Positions 19,693 to 30,121 of a stretch of 64,000 nucleotides of DNA are shown here, in pieces. The stretch spans positions 40,499,511 through 40,563,510 of the forward strand of contig CM064424.1 in NCBI GenBank assembly GCA_032690845.1. The letters run 5' to 3'. Numbering within the stretch: position 1 is the stretch's first letter; each line of letters begins with the position of its first letter. The stretch comes from Eleusine coracana subsp. coracana. Its lineage: Eukaryota > Streptophyta > Magnoliopsida > Poales > Poaceae. Made by a program: the position numbers and the translations under genes. The notes under the pieces were generated by a model that searched no databases, was not told where the DNA came from, and saw nothing but the letters and a program-made list of their open reading frames with translations.

Positions 19693-22236
19693 ATGACTGG
19701 TTTCGACTTGCCGACAAACTTCACTGAAGATCCTGAGTCACTCCTGAGAAGGACACGAGCTAGGCTCACCCCTTCTCGTAAGGAGACTCGGCCAATCGAA
19801 CCTGTCATTCCCGCACCATCAAGCTCTGAGCAAATGGCCGACAAGACCCTCCGCGAGTTCTCCGCTCCCTCCGCTGCCAACATCCCTACGGGACCAGCTG
19901 GCAATGTGGGAGATGCGAACTTCGAGATCAAGACCGGTCTCATCACCATGGTGCAGGCTAGCCCATTCTGTGGGAAAGCCAATGAGGACGCTAGTGCTCA
20001 TCTCCAGCAATTCCTGGAGATTTGCAACACGTTCAAAATGAAGGACGTCACCCCCGACGCTGTTCGCCTTCGACTGTTCCCGTTCTCTCTCCTTGGGAGA
20101 GCGAGACAGTGGTTCTACGCAAACCCTGAAGCTGTGAACACTTGGGAGAAGTGTTCAGCTGCGTTCCTTGCAAAGTTCTTCCCGCTGGGCAAGACCAATG
20201 CCCTCCGCGGAAAGATCTCAAGCTTCCAGCAGGAGTCGAAGGAGTCGATTCCTGAGGCATGGGAGAGGCTCCAGGAGTACATCCTGGCATGTCCCCACCA
20301 CGGGATGGATGATTGGCTGATCATCCAGAACTTCTACAACGGGCTTACTCCGTCGGCCCGCGACCACCTCGACGCTGCTGCTGGTGGAGCCTTCTTCTCG
20401 CTCACTGTGAGCAAGGCAAAAGATTTGATCGAGAAGATGGTGTCCAACCAAGGTTGGAATGAAGAGCGCCTCCAACCTCGCCAGCAAGGCATGCACTCCG
20501 CCAAGGAGGTTGACATGCTCGCCGCCAAGATTGACGTTCTCATGAAGAAGATGGACGACCAAGCCAATGGAGAAGTGAAAGCCCTAGACGCTCATATGAC
20601 TTGCGAGGTCCGTGGCAACACGGGACACTCGGGCAATGACTGCCCTGAGACCCGTGAGGACGCAATGTTCATGGGCAACAACAACAACAACGGCTACCGT
20701 CCACAAGGAGGTCAAAGTTGGGGTCCACCACGTCCCAACTACCAAGGAGGTAACTCTGGCAACTTCTCTGGTTTTAATTCCGGTTATAATCAGCCCTCCT
20801 TGAAAGATCTTGTGCTTGGTCAAGCTAAGGTTAATGATAACATCAGTAAAAAGCTTGCCACCACTGATAGGACTCTTGAGAGCATCCACACTAAGATAGA
20901 GGGTGTTTCCTCTGCTCTCCAGAATCAGCTGAGCTTTAATAAAATGATAGAAACCCAATTAGCTCAGTTAGCTGCTGCTGTTCCTACTGCTGAGTCGGGG
21001 AAAATCCTGGGGCAACCCGAGACCCCCTTAGAAAATGTTAATGCGGTTACCACGAGAGGAGGTAAGTCCACTCGGGATCCGCCATACCCTAACCATGCAG
21101 GAAAGAACACATCAGCTGAGAAGCCGGCAGAAGAAGAAGAACTGCCGCCCAGGAAAACGGCCCCACATGTGTTCTATGACACGAACCTCATGCCGTTTCC
21201 TGAAAGAAGAAGGAAGCCCACCGTGGACGAGCAGTTCACACGCTTCGTTGAGGTGATCCAGAAGCTGCACATCAATTTGCCCTTGCTGGATGCGATACAA
21301 GTACCCACGTACGCTCGCTACCTCAAGGATCTTATCAGCAACAAGCGCCCACTACCGACCACAGAAATTGTCAAGCTGACGGAAGAGTGTAGCGCTGCTA
21401 TACTCAACCAGCTTCCTGAGAAGAAGAAAGATCCGGGGTGTCCCACGATCACCTGCTCGATCGGGACACAGAACTTCGACCATGCCTTACGTGATCTTGG
21501 GGCAAGTGTGAGCGTCATGCCGAAGGATGTCTTCGACAAGCTCAACTACACCACACTATCCCCCATGCCGATGCAGCTGCAGCTGGCCGATTCAATGGTC
21601 CGCTATCCGGCAGGGATCGCCGAAGATATTCCGGTGAAAATCCGGGATTGCTTCATCCCCGTCGACTTCGTAGTGCTTGACATGGACGTCGGGAAGAGCA
21701 CACCGCTCATCATGGGACGCCCATTTCTCAGCACTGCAGATGCTCGCATCGATGTAGGAGCCGGAGAAATCCGCTTCCACATCAATGGCAAGGAGGAGAA
21801 GTTTGACTTTCGGCCACGGAAAGAACAGTGCAACATGATCCGTATCAAGTACGGGCCGAACCCAAGCAACATCAAGGAAGTGGAGGTCACTCCGCCAAAG
21901 AAGGACAGCCTCATCACATTCATGAAGAACTTCCTTGAGAAGGAAAAGGTTGCACAGCAACAACTGATGAAGGCAAGGGGGCAAAGGTCACACATTAAGC
22001 AACAGCCTCCAAAGTCCACAAGGCAGCAACCTCCGAGGTCTGCAAAGAAACAGGCTGTGAAGCCTGCAAAACCGCAGCCTCCGGAGCCCGAGAAGCCACC
22101 GACTGCAACAAAAGACCAAGAAGGTGTGGCGAGTGAAACAAGAAGCATCATCCGTGTCTTCATCTCCGGGACCGGACAACGCTTCATCGAGCTGAACGCC
22201 GGAGAAAAGTCCCGCTCGTCGGACTTTAAAAGGTGA
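19693..22236 (+). CDS. Gag-protease polyprotein of S
   Basis: Intact frame of 847 codons. Residues about 75-250 are the retrotransposon gag domain (VRLRLFPFSLLGRARQWFYA, FLAKFFPLGKTNALR, the SIPEAWERLQEYI region, NGLTPSARDHLDAAAGG). The nucleocapsid knuckle near residue 303 reads CEVRGNTGHSGNDC: CX2C-X4-H-X4-C with Arg in place of the second Cys. A Gly/Asn-rich linker and a coiled-coil segment follow. The aspartic protease is near residues 590-700 (LRDLGASVSVMP, ADSMVRYPAGIAEDIPVKI, PLIMGRPFLSTADARIDV), with Asp-Leu-Gly at the catalytic loop as in other Athila/Tat-type elements. The last 130 residues are a Lys/Pro/Gln-rich tail. The frame ends in its own TGA without a pol domain. It could supply particles, but cDNA synthesis and integration would need another element. 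Confidence 0.9.
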   Translation: MTGFDLPTNFTEDPESLLRRTRARLTPSRKETRPIEPVIPAPSSSEQMADKTLREFSAPSAANIPTGPAGNVGDANFEIKTGLITMVQASPFCGKANEDASAHLQQFLEICNTFKMKDVTPDAVRLRLFPFSLLGRARQWFYANPEAVNTWEKCSAAFLAKFFPLGKTNALRGKISSFQQESKESIPEAWERLQEYILACPHHGMDDWLIIQNFYNGLTPSARDHLDAAAGGAFFSLTVSKAKDLIEKMVSNQGWNEERLQPRQQGMHSAKEVDMLAAKIDVLMKKMDDQANGEVKALDAHMTCEVRGNTGHSGNDCPETREDAMFMGNNNNNGYRPQGGQSWGPPRPNYQGGNSGNFSGFNSGYNQPSLKDLVLGQAKVNDNISKKLATTDRTLESIHTKIEGVSSALQNQLSFNKMIETQLAQLAAAVPTAESGKILGQPETPLENVNAVTTRGGKSTRDPPYPNHAGKNTSAEKPAEEEELPPRKTAPHVFYDTNLMPFPERRRKPTVDEQFTRFVEVIQKLHINLPLLDAIQVPTYARYLKDLISNKRPLPTTEIVKLTEECSAAILNQLPEKKKDPGCPTITCSIGTQNFDHALRDLGASVSVMPKDVFDKLNYTTLSPMPMQLQLADSMVRYPAGIAEDIPVKIRDCFIPVDFVVLDMDVGKSTPLIMGRPFLSTADARIDVGAGEIRFHINGKEEKFDFRPRKEQCNMIRIKYGPNPSNIKEVEVTPPKKDSLITFMKNFLEKEKVAQQQLMKARGQRSHIKQQPPKSTRQQPPRSAKKQAVKPAKPQPPEPEKPPTATKDQEGVASETRSIIRVFISGTGQRFIELNAGEKSRSSDFKR

Positions 22237-22536
22237 GTCCTCGCCGGGAGGTTAAACCGGTAGTTATCCATATTTGCTCTTTTAATTGCATATTTGCTTT
22301 CCACCACATTTTGATTTTCTCCGACCACTGCATTTCTGCATTTTTGAATTTTTCCAGCCACCTTGAAATTTTTCAAAACTCATTTGCATTTCTGAAAATT
22401 TAGAAAATAGGTTTTTGGGCTTTCCATTTTGAAAAGATTTTTTGTTGAGCTTTTTGAGCAAAAAGGCAGCAGGGGACAAATCCCCTAGCCGTTGGGGAAC
22501 ACATAGGAAAAAGGGGGCTGCCAGGAGGCCCACCTG

Positions 22537-22660
22537 CCAGGTCGGCCGACCTGGTGAGGTCGGCCGACCCCCTGGCCCCACCTTTTCCTGTGCTCCTTTC
22601 TCCAAATGGCTATATGGCCGTTGCTCTGTCCCTTTCTAACGGCCATCTTGCTATAAAAAC
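22537..22660 (+). promoter_or_regulatory. Putative internal promoter of S, a copy of the LTR promoter layout
   Basis: The 18-bp dyad CCAGGTCGGCCGACCTGG (22537-22554) and a second GGTCGGCCGACC (22558-22569) recur here with the same 21-bp start-to-start spacing as in the LTR. A TATA box (ctataaaaac, 22651-22660) lies 82 bp downstream. Between them 'ggccgttgctctgtccc' parallels 'ggcggttactctccc' of the LTR. The ORF at 22935 starts about 275 bp after this TATA box. That this stretch acts as a promoter is inference. Confidence 0.65.
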
Positions 22661-22934
22661 CGCCCAGGAGGAGGAGCTTCACCATTCCAAGCTCATCTTT
22701 GACTCCCCTCCTTTGCTCACTTGTTGCTCTCCCAAAATTTCGTGTTCTTCAACTTTACTACAGCCCCAAAAACCCAAAAAAATATTTCCCCTCTATTTTA
22801 GTGCATTTGCAAGTTGTTGTGAGAAGAAAATCAATTTCGGAGAAGCTCGGGTTTGTCGTTTTCACTAACGCTCACCCGAACACTTGTTCGATCTTGTTTT
22901 TGTTCTTGTCTTGTGTTTGTTCTTGTGTGCAGCC

Positions 22935-24425
22935 ATGTTCAAACGAATGAAGCAAGTCGCCGGAATCAAGCGGAGAAAAAGCACTCGTGCAAGCACGAGT
23001 CAAGCATCCTCCGTCGAGCTCACACCAAGTCCGGGGCATGGTGACCCCGAAGCTGAAATTCCGGAGGAAAGGCCGGCCTTGCTCATCACCGAGGAGCATC
23101 TCGACATCAAGGATGACCGCGAGGGCCAAGCCATCGCGCTCATGAGAGAACGGCCATTCGCCCACACCCGACGCTTCGATCCGGACTTCCTCGAGAAAAT
23201 AGGTATGAGAGAAGAATTTGCCTCTATTTTTCGCACTATGGGTTGGCTAAATTTCGTAGAAGTAGATGAGCCGGGTTCTCGTTTGCTTACTATGCAATTT
23301 TTATGCACCCTTAGAAAGTATGATGAAGGCATTTCTTTTCGCTTGTTTGGGCAAGAGCGCTTGGTCACATGGGGTGATCTTCATGCTATGCTAGGTCTAA
23401 ATCCTAAATGTAGGCTAGACTTAGATTAAGCGCTAAAGGGGTTCCATAAAGAAAGTTTTTGGAAAAAGATTTCCGGAAACGAGTGGGGTCCCAAGCCTAG
23501 AACAAGTGCCATCCATAATCCTACACTTAGATTTATGCATGTGTGGTTGGCTATGACCTTGTTTCCTCGAGGTGACATTAGGGTTGTCCGGCAAGATGAA
23601 TTGAAAATACTTTATGCCATGGTTAAGAAAATTAGGGTGTCACCCACGGAATGCATGATTGATCAATGGTTAGACAATATAAAGTTGACAGGACCAATTG
23701 AGTGCACCTCTTTAGTTACTCGCATTGCGCAGAAGTGTGGTCTGCTTGAGAATGTTCATGTTGAATATTTGACGGTAGATAGAGAATTTCTAGGCGAGGA
23801 CTATTTTGTGCAAGGACATACTTTGAAACATGGTCCAAATAATACCTTGATCTATCACTTTCCCGGGTATACAAATGAATTCCCGTTACCTAACCCGGGT
23901 CTTTGTTTGTATCACTGTCGGGCACTAACCCTCCCACTTGAGCCAGTGGGAGAAGTTCGCAGGCATAGTGTTTCAGGGCGACCGACACGTTCCCGTAGGC
24001 ATATGGAGCCTACACCGGAGTTTCACACTCCGACCGGAGATCCGGTATGGGAGCAGCCCCCGCCACAGGACGAGGCGGGTGCATCAACATGGCAGGCCGG
24101 AGCATGGGAATCTCAGTACAATTACCCCATGCAGACGTCATCAAGTTCAAGCGGACCGCCATCCTTTGCCACTCGGTCATTCTCATCCCGTGGGTTCCGT
24201 GAACTCAACTATGGGATGGCCGAGTTGACAAGGAGGGTGAACGACATTGATTTGCGCACCGAGAGCATGCAACAAACTCTCACGCAACATGTCACCGACA
24301 CCCAGCAATGGCAGAATTTTAGCGACAACCAATTCCGCCAGCTGAACGCGATGATGGCTCAGAATCAGAGCAATTGGGATGCCTTCTTCCGCTCCCAAGG
24401 CTACGACCCAAACCAGCAGATGTGA
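22935..24425 (+). pseudogene. Env-position ORF of S, Athila ORF-1-like, with one nonsense codon
   Basis: The frame from the ATG at 22935 (MFKRMKQVAGIKRRKST) is open to 24425 except for one TAA at 23427-23429, so it is 496 codons with a single break. The N-terminus is basic. The main domain (ERPFAHTRRFDPDFLEKIG, FRTMGWLNFVEV, WGDLHAMLGLNP, TLRFMHVWLAMTLFPRGD, ILYAMVKKI, PGLCLYHCRAL) resembles the protein family named after the Arabidopsis ATHILA ORF-1. The C-terminus is Ser/Pro-rich and then a Gln-rich coiled coil. No signal peptide or clear membrane segment is visible, so this is probably not an envelope glycoprotein. A consensus splice acceptor (tgtgcag) lies 2 bases before the ATG, compatible with a spliced mRNA. 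The upstream hydrophobic extension of the frame (from 22884) is probably untranslated. Confidence 0.75.
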
Positions 24426-25833
24426 GCAAGAACAAGCTTGGGGGAGGACCCCCCTTCTCACGGTAACTTGTATCTTTCCCCTTCCCTTTATTTCTTGCAT
24501 TTGCTAAATCTGAAAATCCATAAAAATTTGCAAAATATAAAAAGAACAAAAATATTTCCCTTTTTCATGCGCGGTATGAATGTGTATAATTTTCCTATGT
24601 TGAGATGATGAATAGTTGCTCTATCCTTTATTCCTCTCTAATGCTAGTTTACAACTTAGTACTCTCTCAAGAGTTAGGTTTGTTGGTAAATCTTGCCTTG
24701 AACTTGAATCTTGTGGGTAGCATATGCATTCTCTAGTTCTAAGTTGTTGAGAGGTATGATATGATAGATAGGGCTGCTATGATCTTGCTCAATGTAAAGT
24801 TTGAATTCCAGAGTTTTATTTTTCAAAATGACAAATTGATAAGTTCCTCAATGATGAAATTCCCACCACAGCCATATGTAGTGTTTACATTTGAAAACCT
24901 TTACACATATGCTGCTTGTTTCACATTGAGCTTAGTCAAAATTGATGTGACCCTAGTAGAACTCTTTTCACGCTTTCTTGATCAAGATCATATACACACA
25001 TCCACCGCCATGAGCTATCCTTCTAAATCAAGAAGATAGCATCCACCATATCCACCATATCCACCGTGAGCTATTCTTCTACACCGGAAGAAAGTCACTA
25101 TCCATCCATCCATCCAAAGAAACACTCCATATATCCATTACAAAATTCCTCTCTCAAAGTATTCATTGCAAACTAGGACTATGGCTATGCAAAAAGAAAA
25201 GAAAAAAAATGCTCAAAAAAAGAGAGCAAGCAAAAGATAGCCATAGCCTAGAAACTCCAAAAGAGAGAAGAAAAATTCAAAAAGGAGTTATTTCTTCCCA
25301 TCCACCATTCCTCCGTTCTCCCACACACTTGCACATCTTGATCAAGATTGTTTGAATTGATGTTTTTCTTGGATCCGGTCTTTTGACATAGCAATATTAT
25401 GTGAACATGAGTGCCTCATATATCCCTACCTTGAGCTCCACATAAAGCCTTATTTAGAAATAGGTGATTATAGGCAACACTTTGCCTTGGTGAGGAATCA
25501 TACACATATTGAGTGATCCGAGAGAATCATTTGAGGAACTTGGTTTTTATTTTCAAAATCTTTTGAAAACCTCCGGAATAACATAGCGGAATCTAGAGCA
25601 AGTGATTGGTGCCCTGCAATTGTTCTATCTCTCAACCGCCCAAGACAATGAGGTGTAAAAGCCCCATGGATCGAGGTAAATGGGTAAGTTATGTGCCAAC
25701 ATATTTAATTCTAGGAAGAGTACTTTGTTATGCGCATAGTATTATTGAGGAGTAGGACATTGTAGCAACTCCTGATCAACAACTTAAGTTTATCTTTGCT
25801 TCGGGACGAGCAAAGGGTAAGCTTGGGGGAGTT
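24426..25833 (+). other. 3' non-coding internal region and polypurine tract of S
   Basis: No coding frame. The phrase aagcttggggga appears twice: at 24432-24445 just after the ORF stop, and at 25819-25831 directly before the 3' LTR, where it is the polypurine tract. Nearby 'tcgggacgagcaaagggtaa' is the usual context of this tract in Athila/Tat elements. 25025-25130 contains short catccaccatat repeats. The block 25480-25545 ('ccttggtgagga', 'gagagaatcatttgagga') recurs on the minus strand in X near 54790-54840. Confidence 0.75.
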
Positions 25834-27382
25834 TGTTGACGGCTGTTAAGTACCATTTTTAACCGTCAACTATACTCAAATAAAGGAGAATTTGGCATTT
25901 CATACACGCATGCTTTAGCACAATAATATAGTTCCACTTGTACTTGGAGAACTTTGTGCATGCAGGAGGAAATGTGAAGGAAACACCTCAAAAGGCAAGA
26001 AAACACACTTTCGACCAATCAGAGAGTGCCACATGGACGTCACACGGATTGAAGGACTCATTTTCAGCACTTAACCGACGTAACTCCCTGTAATACCACA
26101 CAAACCGACGTCAGGGCCCACAGGACAGCCACCTGGAGAAAGCACAGGCCAGGAGGGGCCACCCCCAGGTCGGCCGACCTGGTCAGGTCGGCCGACCCGG
26201 CCGGGCGCCCTCTCCGCCTGGGCTTCCACGTGTTGGCTCCTCCGTGACTCCTGATGACGGTTTGAGATGCCTTCCGTGGCGGTTACTCTCCCTTGCCGAC
26301 CTATTGAGGCTATAAATAGGAGGGTGTGCCTTCACACTCAACACACACCACAAGAAGCATTTCTCTCTTGCTAGTAGTAGTTCTTGGAGTTTTAGTGGAG
26401 TTAGGCTGAGTCTAGAGCTCTCTAGTCCCAAGTCTTCACTTGGAATTGGTATGGCTCTTGTATCTTTTCCCTTTTGTAAGACTTTGCTCTTATCAATATA
26501 TATATCTTTTCTATATAGTTGTGCTTGGGTCATGAGTTTCTTGTTTGATATTGTGATCCATATATGTGATAGTATAGTCTACTTGTGTGATAGTAGTTTA
26601 TATTTATTATACTACTATTGTCATGCTAGTTATATACCGTCACTATAGTCTATTTTATATGTTATAGTCACTATGCTTAGTTTTAGCTGATAAAGTATAG
26701 CATGGGTTTGGTGATCGTATTCGTACGGTAGCTCTGCCTCGTTAATAGTAATCGCGGAGGGGCAGAGTGCTCTTTGGTCATGCAAGTATGGTACTTGGGT
26801 GACTGATTTGCATCAATTATTCGTTAGTCTACTGGTTCGTTGAGGTAGGCGGCAGGTGGTGACAGCCCTGTCCGTCCTTTGAAATCCTCCCCGCTAGGCT
26901 AGTGCGTAGGCTCTTGGCGGAAGTCGCCTGTGGATGCAGGGGTAAGTCCGTGCCTGAAGTGCTATACTATTGACTGCTGAACCTGAGTGTGGGTCTGTAT
27001 GTATTCTACTTAGGCTATGCAACTGTATAGGAATGTATAGTAGGAGTAGCTTAGCCTAGTCTTTCCTCCACTAGACTTTATTTATTTAGTAGGAATCTTC
27101 TGTGTGTGTCACACTACCCGGTTATTATCATGTACCCGCCTGTCTTGGTTAGATATCCTTGCTAATTGTTAACATGATCTTATATGTTAGTAACGCTTCT
27201 TGATCATAACCTTCCTTTGGGATAAACAAATACGATACCCTGAATACTTCCGGGTGAAATGCTACAGCGGTATTCTCCGTGCGCTTGCGGATTTTACCTA
27301 CTTGACTCTGGGACATATTAGTGAACCGTTTCTGGCCCCGTGCCGGGAATGATTTATTAATATGGCTTAGCAAAAGTCAACA
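25834..27382 (+). repeat. 3' LTR of S
   Basis: 1549 bp, the same length as the 5' LTR, with no indel seen and six transitions. It ends GTCAACA, followed by the target duplication cactt. Confidence 0.95.
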
Positions 27383-27387
27383 CACTT

Positions 27388-29552
27388 CTCATCAAAGAAG
27401 CACATATTGATAAAGTGAACATCAAGCCACTGACATATGATAATTAAATCATATATTTATATATTATGGCATCAACCATAAATTTGATATAAAGTGCTTC
27501 TCTTCAAAGAAGCCCCCCGAGATAATCGATGTTATGTGTGGCAGCCGTGCTCAAATCAGAATATCATGTCCGAGTGACAGCGGCGCTCAACTCAAGACGA
27601 TAAGGTCGAGTGAAGAAGGGAGCCAAAGCTGTTGTAGCCATCCACTGATGAAGTGATGATCGAGCGAAATTGACGGTTTGATATGTGGCCGACCGATGGT
27701 GGTGGTCAGATGTGATATGGCAGACCAATGATAGCGGTCAGAGCTGGTGCAGCCAACCGATGAAGGTAGTCGGAACTAGCATGGTCGACCAATGAAGACA
27801 ATCGAAGTTGGCGTGGCTGATCGATAAGAGCGGTCAGAGCTAGAGTGGCCGACTGATAAGAGTGGTCGGAGCTGGCATGGCCGACTGACGAGAGCGAGGA
27901 AATCACTCTGTGTAAAGTGGTGTATCTGCCTATCCATCATTGATGTTACTGAAAATAAAGGAAATTAGAATGATTAGCTATAATTAATATTGTTTGTTTG
28001 AAAACTTATTTTTATAAGCCAAACATATTAGTCGACTGAAAAGTCAAGTGTGTATCCATTTTTCTCCTTTAAGTAGACCGACCAGCGCATAGCAACATAT
28101 TCGAGCGTTAGCAACCAGATGAATCCACCATAGGTTACTTAGGACAAAATATAAAAAGCTCGAAGCTCGGTCTGCAACAACAATATCAGTCATAATTATT
28201 CTTGCGTAGCAATCAGAACCAGTCGACACATGACCTCTCGCAACTTTCGTTCTGGGTTTAGTGTCGTGGCAGTCTGTCGCATAGCAAAGAGTTTTATGCC
28301 TTAGTCGCTAGTCGGCGTAAGAACAAAAAATAAGACCAAATCATGAATAAAATGCAATGTATCAGTCGTGGCTGAAGCCAAAAAAGATGAAACTAGAACG
28401 AACGACACGGGTCATACGGTGTCAGGGCCGAGGCACTACTGAAAGGTCATCGACCAACATGTGTACTGCTAGATTCACAAAAAAGTTGGAGAACACGTGT
28501 ATAGATACAAAAATAGCCCTCTAGCTCAATTGTTTAATGCAAAGGATTAAAGAACCGAGGCAATAAAAAGATGAATGAAGTCATAAATAAGAGCACTAAT
28601 TTAAGAGCCCAACTTTACTCATAAAAAAAATCTATGACCTTCTGCTTAGAAAACAGAAATAAGCAGTCATGGGAAAAAAGTATGAAGGACACAGCCCAAA
28701 ACCTCGAAAGTAAATCGAGAAAGTATAAGGATACTTAGCTTTGCTATTCAGCGAGTTGAAGAGGAGCCCCCGAGCGTGCTGATGTGGTTGGCGTGTGATT
28801 GAATGTCGAAGTCGAGCCATTATGTTGCCGAAACATCAAAGCTTGGAGTGGTTGACCGAGACACTGAATCATTGAAGGTGTGGCCGAGTGGCTGAGTGGT
28901 CCAGTGACCGAGTCCACCAAAACACCGAAGCGCTAAGTCATCCAAGGCCTCGTCAAGTAGCCCCCAGGCATGTCTATGTGGCTATTGAGCGGTCGAACCG
29001 TCAAGTAGTGGCGATGTTGCCGAGTGGTGGTCACCCTTGTTGAAAGCGTCATCACGGCGTTGTTGCCAGGTGGCCAAAGTTGTCATAGTGTGGTGATATC
29101 ATCGGAGGCGTCATCGTAGTGAACGGTGTTGCCGAGTGACTGGAGTCGTTAGGTTGATGTTGAGCCCCCGAGCGTGTCCATATAGTCACTGAGCAGTCAA
29201 GCCGTCGAGTCGCAGTGATGTTGACCAAACACAACGACGATGAAGCCATTCTATGTGAGAGCTGGCTTGTGACAAGATTTTTCTTCCATGTGTAGAAGCT
29301 GAACTCGGCGAGTTCGTCGACTTCTATTGGTTTGAAGGATGAACTCGCCAACTTCTCGTGTCGCAAGAAGCAGCTGTCTGCCGCTGCTTGAATCTTGCGT
29401 GATTGAAACTTGGTAAAGATGTCCCTGTCAACACTGCTAGGAGCCACTTGATGAAGATGCAATGATTTGTTCGCTTCAACGCCAGTCAGATCGCGATTAA
29501 ATCTTGAAGTAGATTAAGGACATTGAACTCAACATGCCGACCATCGTGTTGC
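27388..29552 (-). other. Internal region of T, no recognisable coding
   Basis: Continuation of the sequence left of S. Apart from the minisatellite at 27686-27895 it contains short frames without family resemblance, the longest being 136 codons on the minus strand (29462-29052). Phrases such as 'gtcgagtg', 'gaccgagtgg' and 'ccgagtgactg' recur throughout. The lack of gag or pol near the primer site marks T as a non-autonomous element. Confidence 0.5.
27686..27895. repeat. Minisatellite, about seven units of 32-33 bp
   Basis: Diverged units resembling 'gtggccgaccgatgagagcggtcagagctggc' follow each other, with starts near 27686, 27719, 27751, 27783, 27815 and 27847 and a partial unit at 27880. 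Unit length is nearly constant while bases differ by 15-30 percent. Confidence 0.75.
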
Positions 29553-29570
29553 CCCTACCTAGCGCGCCAT
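29553..29570 (-). other. Primer binding site of T
   Basis: The minus strand carries TGGCGCGCTAGGTAGGGG next to the LTR start at 29572. This type of primer site is common in grass Ty3/gypsy elements of the Tat branch. I do not assign the tRNA. Confidence 0.65.
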
Positions 29571-29571
29571 C

Positions 29572-30121
29572 TGTCGAGACTTAATCTCGACAATAGACAT
29601 AGGGTAGTTCACCTCTAATAATTTATATGTAGGACAGGGGTATGCGCGAGATTGAGAGATGATGGTAACACAAGACACCAATTTATACAGGTTCGGGTCT
29701 CCTGGAGGATAATAACCCTACGTGTCTATGGGATTTGTATTGATATGTCTAGATCATAGATCTAGATGAGAAAGGTAAACCTAGACAATGATGTCTAGTT
29801 GTGTCTAATTGTGTGATGCCCTTTTGCTTTCTAACTGAGAACTTGTCTACCTGTCCCTTGAGGAGGACCCCTGCCCTCCTTATATATCTGGGGGGACAGG
29901 ATTACATGGCAGAGTCCTAGTCGGTCTACTATACATATTCACGTAGGAGCCTATCTCTACTTTCCTTCTCTGTGAGGTACCCCGGGTACAGGTCATCGAC
30001 ACGCACCATGTCTTCACTCCGGGAGTGATTGCAGGCTCGTGGGCGAGAACTCCACTTGGTGGCGGGAGGGGCCAGAACTCTAACAGGGCTGGTCCAACAA
30101 GGAGTAGGGGAAGGTGCCATC
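29572..30121 (-). repeat. 5' LTR of T, interrupted by X
   Basis: On the plus strand it begins TGTCGAGACTTAATCTCGACA, itself a long dyad, directly next to the primer site. A minus-strand TATA box (atatataagg) lies at 29878-29890. The LTR is cut at 30122 by X, and its remainder must lie to the right of the window. Its last about 130 bases (29990-30121) are about 80 percent identical to the reverse complement of part of the W LTR (57847-57965). Confidence 0.65.

Larger units (their letters stand above)
17998..27382 (+). mobile_element. Young non-autonomous Athila/Tat-like (Ty3/gypsy) element S
   Basis: 9385 bp, bounded by two 1549-bp LTRs with ends TGTTGAC...GTCAACA and the perfect target duplication cactt (17993-17997 and 27383-27387). 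It has a tRNA-Asp primer site, one long gag-protease frame, a second ORF after it and a polypurine tract before the 3' LTR. Reverse transcriptase, RNase H and integrase are absent, and no remnant of them is visible. The LTRs differ at only six positions by eye, all transitions. With the usual grass rate of 1.3e-8 per site per year this implies about 0.15 million years. The element is inserted in T. Confidence 0.92.

Noticed and set aside
22884..22934. Signal-peptide-like start MFDLVFVLVLCLFLCAA of the S second ORF
   Set aside because: It is pyrimidine-rich sequence ending in a splice-acceptor-like tgtgcag just before the better ATG at 22935, so it is more likely untranslated.
23535..24425. 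Separate gene starting at 23535 in S
   Set aside because: It is in the same frame as 22935-23426 and separated only by one stop, so it is the second part of the same ORF.
28400..28450. CACTA transposon end ('cactactgaaagg')
   Set aside because: There is no matching inverted end, 3-bp target duplication or subterminal repeat structure.
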